This document shows, piece by piece, positions 7,379 through 16,613 of a stretch of 38,545 nt of DNA. The position numbers and the translations under genes were made by a program. How positions within the stretch are numbered: the stretch's first letter is position 1; each line of letters starts with the position of its first letter. Under the pieces are notes generated by a model that had not been told where the DNA came from, ran no database searches, and saw nothing but the letters and a program-made list of their open reading frames with translations. This DNA comes from Singulisphaera sp. GP187 (GTDB taxonomy: Bacteria > Planctomycetota > GCA-002687715), in assembly GCA_945907755.1 (NCBI GenBank), contig CAMDTN010000023.1, positions 1-38,545 of the forward strand. Reading direction: 5' to 3'.

Positions 7379-10300
7379 ATGAAAATCCTGAAAGTCGTGC
7401 ACGGCTTCTTGCCGGAATGCAACGGCGGGACCGAACGCCATGTGCTGCGCCTCGCGCGTGAGCTGGTCGCTCAGGGGCACGAAGTGCACATCTTGTGCGG
7501 CTCGCAGCAAGGCGCCGGCCCGGTGGCCGCGGATGCCAATGTGGTCCACGGCACTTACGAAGGCCTGCCAGTACACCGCCTGCACCGCCCCGGCTTGTTC
7601 CTCGACAACTGGGAAAAATCTCTGGCCCCTGAAGTCGAGCCGCTGTTCGACTGGCTGATGCGCGACATCCGCCCCGACATCATTCATGTGCATCACTGGA
7701 TTCGCCTGACACGCAACATAGTGGAACTCGCCCATGACCGCGGCGTGCCTGCAGTGGCCACGCTGCACGACCTGTGGACCAGTTGCCCCAAAGCCTTCCG
7801 CATTCGCGAAGGCACATTCTGCCAGCTCGAAATGGGGCCTGTGAATTGCCTCGGCTGCGCGCCCGCGGGCGAGAGCATGAGCGATGAAGAGCAGCGCCGC
7901 GAACTGGCGCTGTTCCGCGACGATGTGCGCAACGAACTGGAACTTGCGCGGCGCCTCATCGTGCCTTCCGTGGCCCATCGCGAGGTGCTGCTGAAGCACA
8001 TGCCACACTTGGCCGGGCGCTTCCGCGTGCTGCCTCACGGGAACATTTCAGAAGTGCGGCGGCGCAAGCCCACGCGCTCGTCGTTCCCTTCGGGTCCGTT
8101 GCGCATCGGCCATTGGGGGCACTTGTCGCACCTGAAGGGTTTCGACCTGCTGCTCAGCGCTGTGCGCGATTCGCGCCACCGCTCTGACATCGAGTTGCAC
8201 ATCTTCGGCGAAATGGTCTACCCCTCAGAGCGTCAGCACTTTGAAGAGTTGGCCGAAGGGCTCGCCATCACTTGGCACGGGCCGTACACGCCCGCAGACC
8301 TCGCCAAGGTTCCGTTGGATTTGGCGGTGATCACTTCGCGTTGCAGCGAATCGTGGTCGTTCGTGCTGGACGAAGCCTTCCAATTGGGATTGCCGGCCGT
8401 CGTGCCAGACCGCGGCGCGCTCACGGAGCGCATCGGCGGCGCGGGCACCACTTTCCTCGCGGAAAGCGCGCCAGACCTCACCGCAGTCTTCGGCGAAGTT
8501 TTCAAACAACCCAAGTTGCTGGAACTGTGGCGTTCGCGCATCCCGGAACTTCCAGGTTTGCACGACCACGCGCGGCGCATGTTGTCGGTTTATCGCGAAG
8601 TCTTGAGCAGCGAAGCCCCGCTGCCGGTGACGCGCCAAGCACTGCGCACCCGACGCTTGTTGCAACGCTCGTGGCAATTGGAAACCCGCAACCGCCGCCT
8701 CGAAATGGAGCAGGGCGATTTGCGCAATGCGAAAGACGATCTCGCCCGCGCCAGCAAGACCATGGACGACATGCAGTTTTTTCATGTCGAGAAGGACAAA
8801 GAGCTGGCGCGCTTGTCCAAGGAAGTGAATGAGCTGCGGACTGCAAGCGTGCAAGAGCGCGATGACGCCAGCAAACAGGCTGCGAGCGAACTGGGCAAGC
8901 GTGTGCATGATCTGGAGAAAAAAGAGCGTAAAAAGCAACGGCGCGTCGAACGCTTGCGCGAACAGGCCGAAGACAGTGCTGCGCAAGCCACGCGCCTCAG
9001 CGCAGAACTCGCCGCAGCAGACGAGCACGCCAGCGAGCTCACCCTCAGCTTGGCCGCTGCCGAATTGCGCGCGGAACGCCATGAAACGGACGCGAGCATG
9101 ATGCGCATCGCCTTGACCCACAAAGAAGAGGCTGTGCTGGCGCTGCACGCAACCGCCACGCAGACGCTGACGCAACTGCATAAGGTGCAGGACGAACGCT
9201 CTATGGCGGTTGAGGCGCTGGCTCTCAGCACAACGGAATCCATCACCCGTGACGAGCTGGATTTGGCCGACGCAACAGGGGCCATCGCGTTGCCTCCACT
9301 GCTGCAACGCTTGAAAGACCTGATTAGCTCGCTGGGTCAACGCGAAAGCGAAGACAGCGCTGAACTCCGCACTACCAACATCGAGTTGCGTGCGCGCACG
9401 GCAGCCCTTGAGGCCCATTGCGAGCACGCCCAAGCACAACTTGGCACTGCCGCTGACACCAATGCCTCACTACGGGTCGAAGTGGAACAAGCCACGAATG
9501 CCCTTGACGAAGCCCGTGCCAATGCGAAATCACTGCACCAAAGCGTGCAGATTGCGCGCAGCAGCGACGCATCTGGCATGTTGCAGTTGGAAGCGCTGCG
9601 CGCTGAGCTGGCCGCACGCGAGGGCCGCGTTGCCGAGCAGGCAGCGGCACTGGCTCGCGCGTTGGCGGAGAGCGAGGCGCTACAGGCCGAGCGCTCTCAG
9701 TTGGCCGAACAAGTGCATCAGCTAAGTTCCGCACACCATGAAGCCCTCTCGCAGGCTTCAACGGAACTGGGGCACACGCGCAACGCATTGGCGCAGACCG
9801 AGTCCGCGGCCAACGAGCTGAACGCGCGACTGGCCGACGAGCGGGCGCGCATGCAGGTGTTGGAAACCCGTGCGCATATGCTGGACGATCGCATGCGCGG
9901 ACTGGGCTTACGCCTGCTGCAACATGTGCCCGATGGGCCGGCACCAGAGGGCACCGATGCCGCGCATCTCGTCGAACAGATGATCGAAACGCTGCTGCAA
10001 CGCCAAGCCTACGCACAAGAACTGCTGGGCGAACGCGACCTGCTGATCGCGCGCTTCGCCGGAGCGCTGGACAACTTGATGACGATGATGGACGCCGATA
10101 TGCGCCGCCGCAACGCGGCCACGGCCCCGCCGGTCGCCAAACCTGGCAAGCGCCTGAAGATCCTGATGGTGGTGCACCAATTCTTGCCGCGCCATGTTGC
10201 GGGCACAGAGCTGTACACCGCGGCGTTGGCGCGCGAACTTTCCAAGCGCCACGAAGTGGTCTTGCTGAGCGCCGAATCCGACCACTCGCGCCAACGCTTC

Positions 10301-11506
10301 GAGCGCAGCGTCACTGAAGTGCAAGGTCTGAAGGTGCACCAGTTCATCCACAACTACACCTGGGAGGGGTTCCGCGACACCTACGACTGCCCTGAAGCCG
10401 ACGATATCTTCCGCGAAGTGCTGCGTGTGGAACAACCCGACATCGTGCATGTGCAGCATCTGCACTACCACTCGGCGAACTACATAACGATTGCTCGCGC
10501 CCGCGGCCTGCCGGTGGTTTACACCCTGCACGACTACATGCTGATGTGCCCGCGCGATGGGCAACTGCGCCGCGCCGACGGCGAAGTCTGCGCGCAACCC
10601 GTGCCAGCAAAGTGCCGCGACTGCATTGCGCACCACACCTTGGAGGCGCGCTCGACGCCGCTGATCCCACGCGCGTTGCGCCCGGGCTCGGACGGATTAG
10701 TGCCCGATGACATTGCGTTGATCGTGCGCCGCACGCGCCTGCAGGTGACATCAGATGACTTGCACGAACTGGCTGCCGCCGAAAGATTGGACTATCTGAA
10801 GCGCGTGATGAGCGATGTCAGCTTGGCGTTGTCGCCCAGCAAGTTCCTGCGCGACAGCGTGGTGCAGGCGGGGCTGTTGCCGGCAGACCGCATCGTTGTC
10901 AGCGACAACGGTTTCGACACCGCCGCATGGAAGGGTGCAAAGCGCGTGCCGGGCAACGGCCTGCGCATCAGCTTCATCGGCACCATCGCGGAACACAAAG
11001 GCGTGCACACGCTCATCGCGGCCATGAACGCGGTGCCCGACGAGGGCATTTCCTGCCGCATCTTTGGCGATCTTTCCGCCTTCGTCGAATACTCAGAACA
11101 GTTGCGGCAGCAGCTCACTAACCCGCGCACTTTGTTGATGGGCCCGCTGCCCCATGAACGCGTGCGCGATGTGTTGTCGCAAACCGACTTGCTGGTGATC
11201 CCGTCGCTGTGGCCAGAGAACAGCCCGCTGACCGTGCACGAAGCGGCGCTCGCCGGCGTGCCTGTGCTGGTTTCGGACATCGGCGGCTTGGCGGAGTATG
11301 TGCAAGAGGGCGTCACCGGCATGCGCTTCCGCACCGGCGATGCCAACGCGCTGCGAGCGCGCATCCACGAATTTGCCGCACAGGGGCTGCCGGGCTTCAA
11401 CCCGCAAGCGCTGACAGTGAAAACCATCGGCGACGACGCGGCACAAATGGAGCAGCGCTACCGCGAGCTCTTGGCCCGCGAAGCCGCCTCGCGCGCGCAC
11501 GACTGA
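7379..11506 (+). CDS. double glycosyltransferase: GT4 - long coiled coil - GT4
   Basis: This 1375-residue protein carries two complete GT4 units. The first (about 1-425) starts MKILKVVHGFLPECNGGTER and has LHDLW at 129-133, C136/C148/C157/C160, GHWGHLSHLKGFDLL, and E324-x7-E332. Residues about 430-915 are Glu/Gln/Ala/Arg-rich with heptad-like spacing and almost no Pro or Gly, that is, a very long coiled coil. The second unit (about 926-1375) starts KILMVVHQFLPRHVAGTE and has LHDYM, a four-Cys cluster beginning at C1057, ISFIGTIAEHKGVHTL, and E1280-x7-E1288 (ENSPLTVHE). Both active sites look intact. The ATG at 7379 is chosen over the open frame from 7265 because MKILKV is the canonical GT4 start. 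The stop abuts the stop of the convergent gene. The architecture suggests two linkages made by one rod-shaped enzyme, or a rod that sets polymer length; both are inference. Confidence 0.9.
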   Translation: MKILKVVHGFLPECNGGTERHVLRLARELVAQGHEVHILCGSQQGAGPVAADANVVHGTYEGLPVHRLHRPGLFLDNWEKSLAPEVEPLFDWLMRDIRPDIIHVHHWIRLTRNIVELAHDRGVPAVATLHDLWTSCPKAFRIREGTFCQLEMGPVNCLGCAPAGESMSDEEQRRELALFRDDVRNELELARRLIVPSVAHREVLLKHMPHLAGRFRVLPHGNISEVRRRKPTRSSFPSGPLRIGHWGHLSHLKGFDLLLSAVRDSRHRSDIELHIFGEMVYPSERQHFEELAEGLAITWHGPYTPADLAKVPLDLAVITSRCSESWSFVLDEAFQLGLPAVVPDRGALTERIGGAGTTFLAESAPDLTAVFGEVFKQPKLLELWRSRIPELPGLHDHARRMLSVYREVLSSEAPLPVTRQALRTRRLLQRSWQLETRNRRLEMEQGDLRNAKDDLARASKTMDDMQFFHVEKDKELARLSKEVNELRTASVQERDDASKQAASELGKRVHDLEKKERKKQRRVERLREQAEDSAAQATRLSAELAAADEHASELTLSLAAAELRAERHETDASMMRIALTHKEEAVLALHATATQTLTQLHKVQDERSMAVEALALSTTESITRDELDLADATGAIALPPLLQRLKDLISSLGQRESEDSAELRTTNIELRARTAALEAHCEHAQAQLGTAADTNASLRVEVEQATNALDEARANAKSLHQSVQIARSSDASGMLQLEALRAELAAREGRVAEQAAALARALAESEALQAERSQLAEQVHQLSSAHHEALSQASTELGHTRNALAQTESAANELNARLADERARMQVLETRAHMLDDRMRGLGLRLLQHVPDGPAPEGTDAAHLVEQMIETLLQRQAYAQELLGERDLLIARFAGALDNLMTMMDADMRRRNAATAPPVAKPGKRLKILMVVHQFLPRHVAGTELYTAALARELSKRHEVVLLSAESDHSRQRFERSVTEVQGLKVHQFIHNYTWEGFRDTYDCPEADDIFREVLRVEQPDIVHVQHLHYHSANYITIARARGLPVVYTLHDYMLMCPRDGQLRRADGEVCAQPVPAKCRDCIAHHTLEARSTPLIPRALRPGSDGLVPDDIALIVRRTRLQVTSDDLHELAAAERLDYLKRVMSDVSLALSPSKFLRDSVVQAGLLPADRIVVSDNGFDTAAWKGAKRVPGNGLRISFIGTIAEHKGVHTLIAAMNAVPDEGISCRIFGDLSAFVEYSEQLRQQLTNPRTLLMGPLPHERVRDVLSQTDLLVIPSLWPENSPLTVHEAALAGVPVLVSDIGGLAEYVQEGVTGMRFRTGDANALRARIHEFAAQGLPGFNPQALTVKTIGDDAAQMEQRYRELLAREAASRAHD

Positions 11507-12943
11507 TCAGAGGGTCCAGTGCAAGACGCCGGGGTGCGGCGTCCTGTGCGCGTGCGCGTCCAGCCAGGCGCACAGTTCGCGATGTGCCGGGGCCGTGGTT
11601 AGAAGCATGAACATGTGCACCCGCCCACTGCGCACCCGCTGCTGCACCAAGAGCAACTGCTGCGGCGTGTTGATGTTTTCGTACACGCGAGTGCGGGTGT
11701 AGAACAGCGCGGGCCCGAACGGATCTGGCGTCAACACCACATCGCCGGGTTGCGCGAAGCGATCCACCAACGCGGCCACATCTTGGTACCAGCCTTTGGG
11801 CATGCCCAAGTGCCGCTCGCCAGCGCGAGAATCCAGCGCCAGCGAACCCAGCAACAAGGCACAGGCCAACGCTCCCAGCAATGCGCGCACATGCAGCAGC
11901 TTCACTAACAGCCAGCCACCGGCGAGTGCGAAGAACGCACTTGCGGGCATCCACCAAAAAGCGTGGTCTAACGCGGGCCCGCGAAAGCACAGCACGCTGA
12001 GAAGCGCCGGCAGCGCCAGCGCAACCGCCGCGCGGCTGCGTTCGCCGGAAGCGCGGCCAGTGAGCACCAACCCCAGCAACAGCGCTCCGGCCAGCAGCAA
12101 GCCCACACCCATGCAGTGCACAAGCGAGCGCCCTTGGGCCGTGATGAACGCCAAGAAGCCGGTGCCCCTGCCGCCCAGCGTGCGCTGCATGGTGCTCGCA
12201 AGCTCCGTGCCCAGAAACTCAATCGAACCAGTGCCCCAAGTGAAATGTGCCAGTGTCAGCAACAGTGCCGCGAGGCAGCACCACAGCGCCAGCAACGCTT
12301 CACGCCAACGGCGCTGCGCTGCTGGACGCAACGCTTCGCCCAACAACAAGGTCGGCGCCAAGAAGAACACTTGCCAGTCAACCAACATGCCGCAGAAGGC
12401 CACCGCGAAAAAAACCAGTTTCCGCGCGCGCGTAGGGTTTTCGCGGATGCGTTCGTGCAGCAGCCAGCCCGCCAGCAAGAAGCACAGCACCAAGGATTCC
12501 GGATTGGGCATGTCGCCGTAGCGGAAAACACCGGGACTAAGCAAGAAACAACACCCCGCCAAGAAAGCACCGATGGCTCCCAGCACCCGCAAGCCCACGG
12601 CGGTGACAAGCAGTGCGGCAATCACTAGGCCGACGAAGGGCAGCAATCTAAAGACCCATTCGTGCCAACCGAAAGTGCAGCGCAGCGCGTAAGCGATCCA
12701 GTACGACAGCACGGGATGATGCAAGTACGGCGCGCGCTCCGCGACGCCGCCGCTGGGTTGGCCCACGCAAGGCACGCCGCGCAGCTCTGCAAACCCCGCT
12801 TCGTCCCAATTGCGCGCAAACAGAATCTGATAAGTGGCCGCGGCCGAAGCGATGTCTGGAGCGAAAGGCCGGTTCAGGCGCGGCGCATGCAGCAGCAGCG
12901 CCGCCGCAAAGACACTCACGAACAGCAACCAGTGTTGCTTCAC
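11507..12943 (-). CDS. GT-C integral-membrane glycosyltransferase, GT39/ArnT-like
   Basis: The 478-residue protein is strongly hydrophobic with about ten membrane segments, beginning with LLFVSVFAAALLLHAP at 6-21. Asp30 and the WDEAGF segment lie in the first periplasmic loop. YLHHPVLSYWIAYAL at 73-87 resembles the 'HPPL.YWl' signature of ArnT and PMT enzymes, which move a sugar from a polyprenyl-phosphate donor on the outer face of the membrane. YGDMPNPESLVLCFLLAGWLL follows. The acceptor (lipid A, protein or glycan) cannot be told. The start is GTG (12941-12943), overlapping the rsmB stop as GTGA, so it is the last gene of a coupled operon. A polymer enzyme translated with two translation-related genes is unusual. 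Its stop at 11507-11509 directly abuts the convergent GT stop. Confidence 0.8.
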   Translation of the reverse strand: MKQHWLLFVSVFAAALLLHAPRLNRPFAPDIASAAATYQILFARNWDEAGFAELRGVPCVGQPSGGVAERAPYLHHPVLSYWIAYALRCTFGWHEWVFRLLPFVGLVIAALLVTAVGLRVLGAIGAFLAGCCFLLSPGVFRYGDMPNPESLVLCFLLAGWLLHERIRENPTRARKLVFFAVAFCGMLVDWQVFFLAPTLLLGEALRPAAQRRWREALLALWCCLAALLLTLAHFTWGTGSIEFLGTELASTMQRTLGGRGTGFLAFITAQGRSLVHCMGVGLLLAGALLLGLVLTGRASGERSRAAVALALPALLSVLCFRGPALDHAFWWMPASAFFALAGGWLLVKLLHVRALLGALACALLLGSLALDSRAGERHLGMPKGWYQDVAALVDRFAQPGDVVLTPDPFGPALFYTRTRVYENINTPQQLLLVQQRVRSGRVHMFMLLTTAPAHRELCAWLDAHAHRTPHPGVLHWTL

Positions 12944-14313
12944 ACCAGCTTCAGCAGGCGCGCGGCGTAGCCACCGTCGCGTCCTGTGCGCTGCGGGTAG
13001 CGCAGCAATTCCGCGTCCAGTTTGAAGCCTGCCTCTGCGGCCAAGAACGCCTGCACCACCGCATCATTCTCTTGCGGCAAGATGGAACAGGTGGAGTAAA
13101 CCAAGCGGCCACCGGGGCGCACCAATGCCGCCACCGAGCGCAACAACTGCAACTGCATCTCGGCCAAGCGCGTGACTACCACGGCTTCTAATCGAAAGCG
13201 CGCTTCGACGCGCTTCGCCAGCACGCCGCTGTTGCTGCACGGCGCATCGACCAGCACGGCGTCGTAGGGCCCTGCGGGCACTCGCGCTGCGTTCATGCCA
13301 AGGTCCTTGGGCGTGATGCATTCCCAAGCACCACGCTTGATGTTTTGCAGCAGCATGGCTGCGGCAGGCCCCGCGCGGTGGCACGCCATGATCTGGCCCT
13401 TGCCGCCCATCAACTCGGCCATGTGGATGGTTTTTCCGCCCGGCGCAGCACACAAATCCAGCACCCGCTCGCCGGGCTGCGGTGCCAGCAGGGGCGCCAC
13501 TTCGGCGGCAGTGGCATCTTGCACCACGCACGAGCCGTCTTGGAAAGCTGCGATGTCTTCCACTGGGCCTTGCGGCGCGAGTTCCACCACCGGGCCCATC
13601 ATGCGCACGCCGGTGCAGCCATCGGCTTGCAGGCGCTGCATCAGCGAATTCACATCGCAACGGCCGTAGACCGGGCGCAACGCCACAGGCTGGCGTTCGC
13701 AGCACGCACGCGCTGCTGCGGCAGCTTCCAAAGGCAGCAAGCGCAAGAGTTCGGAGCAGAACCACTCAGTCAAAGTGAAACGGCGCGCAAGATGCTGCGC
13801 TGGATTCACCGCGAAGTCCGGCAAGAAAGGTTCGGGCAAACGCAGCGCACGGCGCGGAGACACTTCCACCGTGACGCGATCCAACGGGATCTCGTGCAGC
13901 GCCAATTCCACGGGCTCAAGGCTGTCGGCAATACGGCGCAACACTGCGTTGATGAAACCACGCGCTCGCTTCTGCGGGCCGCACAGTTCCACACTTTCAT
14001 CCACCACCAACGGGCGTGGCAGTCTCTCGCGGAAAAGCAGATCGTGCACACCCAAGCGCAAGATCTCGCGCAGATGTGGTTCCACCGAAGACAATTTGTC
14101 CGGCACATGACGCGCCAAAATTGCGTCCAGCAGAAACTGGTGGCGGCGCACACCCAAAACCAGTTCTTGCAGCACAGCGCGCGTCGGCCCCGCGGCGCCA
14201 CGGAACTCGGCGCGGTCTAACGCAGCGCGTCCTTGACGCCGCCCGCTCAACACACGCAGAGCAAGGCCGCGCGCGGCGAAAGCGTCTTTCATCGGTGACT
14301 GAGTAGCGCTCAT
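12940..14313 (-). CDS. rsmB: 16S rRNA m5C967 methyltransferase RsmB
   Basis: The 457-residue protein has the RsmB layout. An N-terminal NusB-like helical RNA-binding domain (about 8-140) includes LQELVLGVRRHQFLLD, LGVHDLLF and GFINAVLRRI. A SAM-dependent methyltransferase domain follows, with LDLCAAPGGKT at 285-295 as motif I, DAPCS with C359 in motif IV, and YSTCSI with C409 as the catalytic Cys of motif VI. It should methylate C967 of 16S rRNA using SAM. The usual 'SGTG' and 'RRHPD' after DAPC are here NSGVLAKRVEARF, a divergent version. The ATG at 14311-14313 overlaps the fmt stop (ATGA), and its own stop overlaps the GT-C start (GTGA). Pairing with fmt is common in bacteria, though def is absent here. 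Confidence 0.93.
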   Translation of the reverse strand: MSATQSPMKDAFAARGLALRVLSGRRQGRAALDRAEFRGAAGPTRAVLQELVLGVRRHQFLLDAILARHVPDKLSSVEPHLREILRLGVHDLLFRERLPRPLVVDESVELCGPQKRARGFINAVLRRIADSLEPVELALHEIPLDRVTVEVSPRRALRLPEPFLPDFAVNPAQHLARRFTLTEWFCSELLRLLPLEAAAAARACCERQPVALRPVYGRCDVNSLMQRLQADGCTGVRMMGPVVELAPQGPVEDIAAFQDGSCVVQDATAAEVAPLLAPQPGERVLDLCAAPGGKTIHMAELMGGKGQIMACHRAGPAAAMLLQNIKRGAWECITPKDLGMNAARVPAGPYDAVLVDAPCSNSGVLAKRVEARFRLEAVVVTRLAEMQLQLLRSVAALVRPGGRLVYSTCSILPQENDAVVQAFLAAEAGFKLDAELLRYPQRTGRDGGYAARLLKLV

Positions 14314-15266
14314 GGTTCCAGTTTCGATTGCGACAGCAGGACGCAGCCGCGGGGCAAAGCATAGCCGCGCAGCCATGCGGCTGCAGGCATCACTTTCTTT
14401 CCCGCGGGTCGCACCTGTTCAATCAGCAGCGCGCCTACGCCGCAGGCCACAACCAACCCGGCATCATCGACACGCAGCACCGTGCCGGGGGCGCCATTGC
14501 CCGTCGTCGGGCGCGCCCGCGCCACACCCAAACGCAACGGGCCGCGCTCTTCAGGCACATAGCTCCAAGCACCAGGCCACGGGGTGAAGGCACGGATGCG
14601 GCGGTCCAGCACCGCGGCATCAAGTGCCCAATCAAGCTGGCCTTCACGCTTGTCGATCAAGCCGCAGTGCGTCGCGAGCGCCGCATCTTGGGGTGTTGCT
14701 TGCAGTGAGCCTGCGCCTAACCATTGCAACGCGGGCAGCAGCAGTTCCGCGCCCAACTGGGCCAAGCGGTCGTGTAACTCGCCGGCGGTTTCGTGCTCGC
14801 CAATGGGCGTCGAGCGCGCGCTCAGAACCGCACCGGTGTCCAAGCCTTCATCCATCAACATGACAGTGGTGCCGCTGAGCGCATCTCCCGCCAGCAACGC
14901 GCCTTGCACCGGACTGGCCCCGCGGTGCCGCGGCAGCAACGACCCATGCAAGTTGATGCAACCAAGGGGCGGCAGGTCCAGCAGCGCCTTTTTCAGTATC
15001 TGCCCGTAGGCCGCAACGATCATCACATCGCAGTGTTCGCTAGCGAGGCGTTCCAACGCTTCGGGCCGGTTCACGCGCTCGGGCTGATACAGCGGCAAGC
15101 CTAGTTCTGCGGCGGCGGCAGCGAAGGGCGGCGGTGACGGAGTGCCGTGACGGCCTTGAGGCCGATCAGGCTGCGACACCACTAGCGACGGTGCCAAGCC
15201 CGCCGCCACCAGCGCACGGAGTGCCGGAATGCCAAAGGCCCCGGTGCCACAGAAAACCAATTTCAT
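14310..15266 (-). CDS. fmt: methionyl-tRNA formyltransferase
   Basis: The 318-residue length is typical. It formylates Met-tRNA(fMet) with 10-formyl-THF for translation initiation. The Rossmann start is MKLVFCGTGAFGIPALRAL. The catalytic residues are in place: N105 and H107 in CINLHGSLLPRHRGASPVQ and D143 in MDEGLDTGA, matching E. coli N106, H108 and D144. The C-terminal domain includes AFTPWPGAWSY for tRNA binding. The Gly after His in LHGSLLP replaces the common Ala. The ATG at 15264-15266 overlaps the stop of the thioredoxin-like gene (ATGA), and the stop overlaps the rsmB start (ATGA). Confidence 0.96.
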   Translation of the reverse strand: MKLVFCGTGAFGIPALRALVAAGLAPSLVVSQPDRPQGRHGTPSPPPFAAAAAELGLPLYQPERVNRPEALERLASEHCDVMIVAAYGQILKKALLDLPPLGCINLHGSLLPRHRGASPVQGALLAGDALSGTTVMLMDEGLDTGAVLSARSTPIGEHETAGELHDRLAQLGAELLLPALQWLGAGSLQATPQDAALATHCGLIDKREGQLDWALDAAVLDRRIRAFTPWPGAWSYVPEERGPLRLGVARARPTTGNGAPGTVLRVDDAGLVVACGVGALLIEQVRPAGKKVMPAAAWLRGYALPRGCVLLSQSKLEP

Positions 15267-16465
15267 CCACCAGTCGCCAGCAGTTTCTTGGCGCGCGCTG
15301 CCGCTTGGGTTGCGGGCCACTGCCGCACGATTTCGCCAAGAGCGGCGCGGCCTTCAACGGCCTTGCCCGCGGCGATCATCGCATGCGCGCTCTGATATGC
15401 CAGCTCTGCGCTGTGCTCGACTAACGCGGCAGCACACAACGGGGCAATATCTTTGTCGGCTTCGAAGGCAGCGAGCTTCGCGCTGGCTTGCTGCGCCAGT
15501 GGTGTGCGCGGAGCCGCTTGCACCACACGCAAGTATTCAGCCGCCGCTTTGCCAAACTCGCGCTTCGCTTCCAAAGCAACGCCCTTGTCATAGACCGGCT
15601 TCACGCGTTCTTCGGCTTCGATGGCCTTGCGCGCTGCGCGTCCCTCCTTCGATTTCAGTAGCTCGGTATCGAAAGCACGCCACGCGCTCAGTTCAGGCAT
15701 CCCTGATAGTGCTTGACGCATTTTGTCGCTGGCGCGCAAGGCGGCCTCGCATTGCTGCGTGCTCACGAGTTCGCGGCAGCGCACTAATTCGGCGTCCAAG
15801 GCCGCAGCGATCCCTTGCTTCAACGCGGCGGATTGCGCCGCCATGGGCGTGCCCACCACTTCTTTGTCGAAGGTGCGCAGCGCTTGGAGCGCGGCTGCGA
15901 GGTCTGAAGCAGTGAGCGCCGCTTGCCCCGCCTTCAGTGCCGTGCGCGCGGTCAGCAATTGATCCCGCGTCAGCCCCAGCCCGATTTTCTTGCGCACCAC
16001 ATTCAGGCCGCCTTCAATTTCGCCGGCGCTCACCATGTCGATCATGCGCGCGCCTTCGGTGCCGTCGGGGTGCAGCACCACATGACTGGGCGTTGACACT
16101 GGGCGTTCGCCCCAGCAAACCTCCCGCGCTTTGGTTTCGAGGCGCCGATGTTGCGCACAGGTGACAGCAGGGAAACGGCTGCAGCGCGCCACGCCACCGA
16201 TTTTCACTGGCGGATGTTCATGGATGCTGGCGATCACCGGCACGCAACGCAGCATCAATTTGATGAATGTGGCGTCGGCATACAGCCCCTGAATCAGCGA
16301 CTCATTGCTCTCTTCTTCGTCTTGGTTGAAGGCCACCAGCAAAGGCACATTGCGCTCGCGCGCCTCGGTCAAGGCTTCCTCAAAGGTGCCTTCGAACCAG
16401 CCCACATTCTTTGCTTGCGCCGCCAACGGCAACGCCACGAGAAACACCAAGGCGATCCAGCGCAT
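15263..16465 (-). CDS. exported thioredoxin-fold protein with helical C-terminal region, active-site Cys absent
   Basis: The 400-residue protein has a signal peptide (MRWIALVFLVALPLAAQA) and then a thioredoxin-like domain. FEEALTEARERNVPLLVAF at 28-46 corresponds to the first helix and central strand, and STPSHVVLHPDG at 124-135 carries the cis-Pro (P126). Where a CxxC motif should follow the strand, it has NQDEEESNE, so the classical redox site is missing. Cysteines 74, 95, 103 and 117 lie elsewhere. Residues about 165-400 are Ala-rich helices with TPR-like spacing (e.g. EFGKAAAEYLRVVQAAP). It shares its layout and the NVPL(L/V)V motif with the Sec-containing protein at 35754-36668. It is first in the ATGA-coupled operon with fmt, rsmB and GT-C. 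Likely periplasmic; function unknown. Confidence 0.8.
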   Translation of the reverse strand: MRWIALVFLVALPLAAQAKNVGWFEGTFEEALTEARERNVPLLVAFNQDEEESNESLIQGLYADATFIKLMLRCVPVIASIHEHPPVKIGGVARCSRFPAVTCAQHRRLETKAREVCWGERPVSTPSHVVLHPDGTEGARMIDMVSAGEIEGGLNVVRKKIGLGLTRDQLLTARTALKAGQAALTASDLAAALQALRTFDKEVVGTPMAAQSAALKQGIAAALDAELVRCRELVSTQQCEAALRASDKMRQALSGMPELSAWRAFDTELLKSKEGRAARKAIEAEERVKPVYDKGVALEAKREFGKAAAEYLRVVQAAPRTPLAQQASAKLAAFEADKDIAPLCAAALVEHSAELAYQSAHAMIAAGKAVEGRAALGEIVRQWPATQAAARAKKLLATGG

Positions 16466-16613
16466 GGAGAACCCTCCGTGACATCAAACCACAGGCATGA
16501 TAGGGCATGTCTCGATCGCAATGTGGCCGATAGCCCCCATGGCAAGTAGCACTCTGAGATTCCTCCTTGCACTTCAGCTCCGGACGACCCTATGCTGGCC
16601 ACTGATCGAAGGT

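Noticed and set aside
8225-9439. A 404-codon minus-strand frame inside the double GT gene
   Set aside because: It has no motifs and mirrors the coiled-coil coding sequence; antisense shadow.
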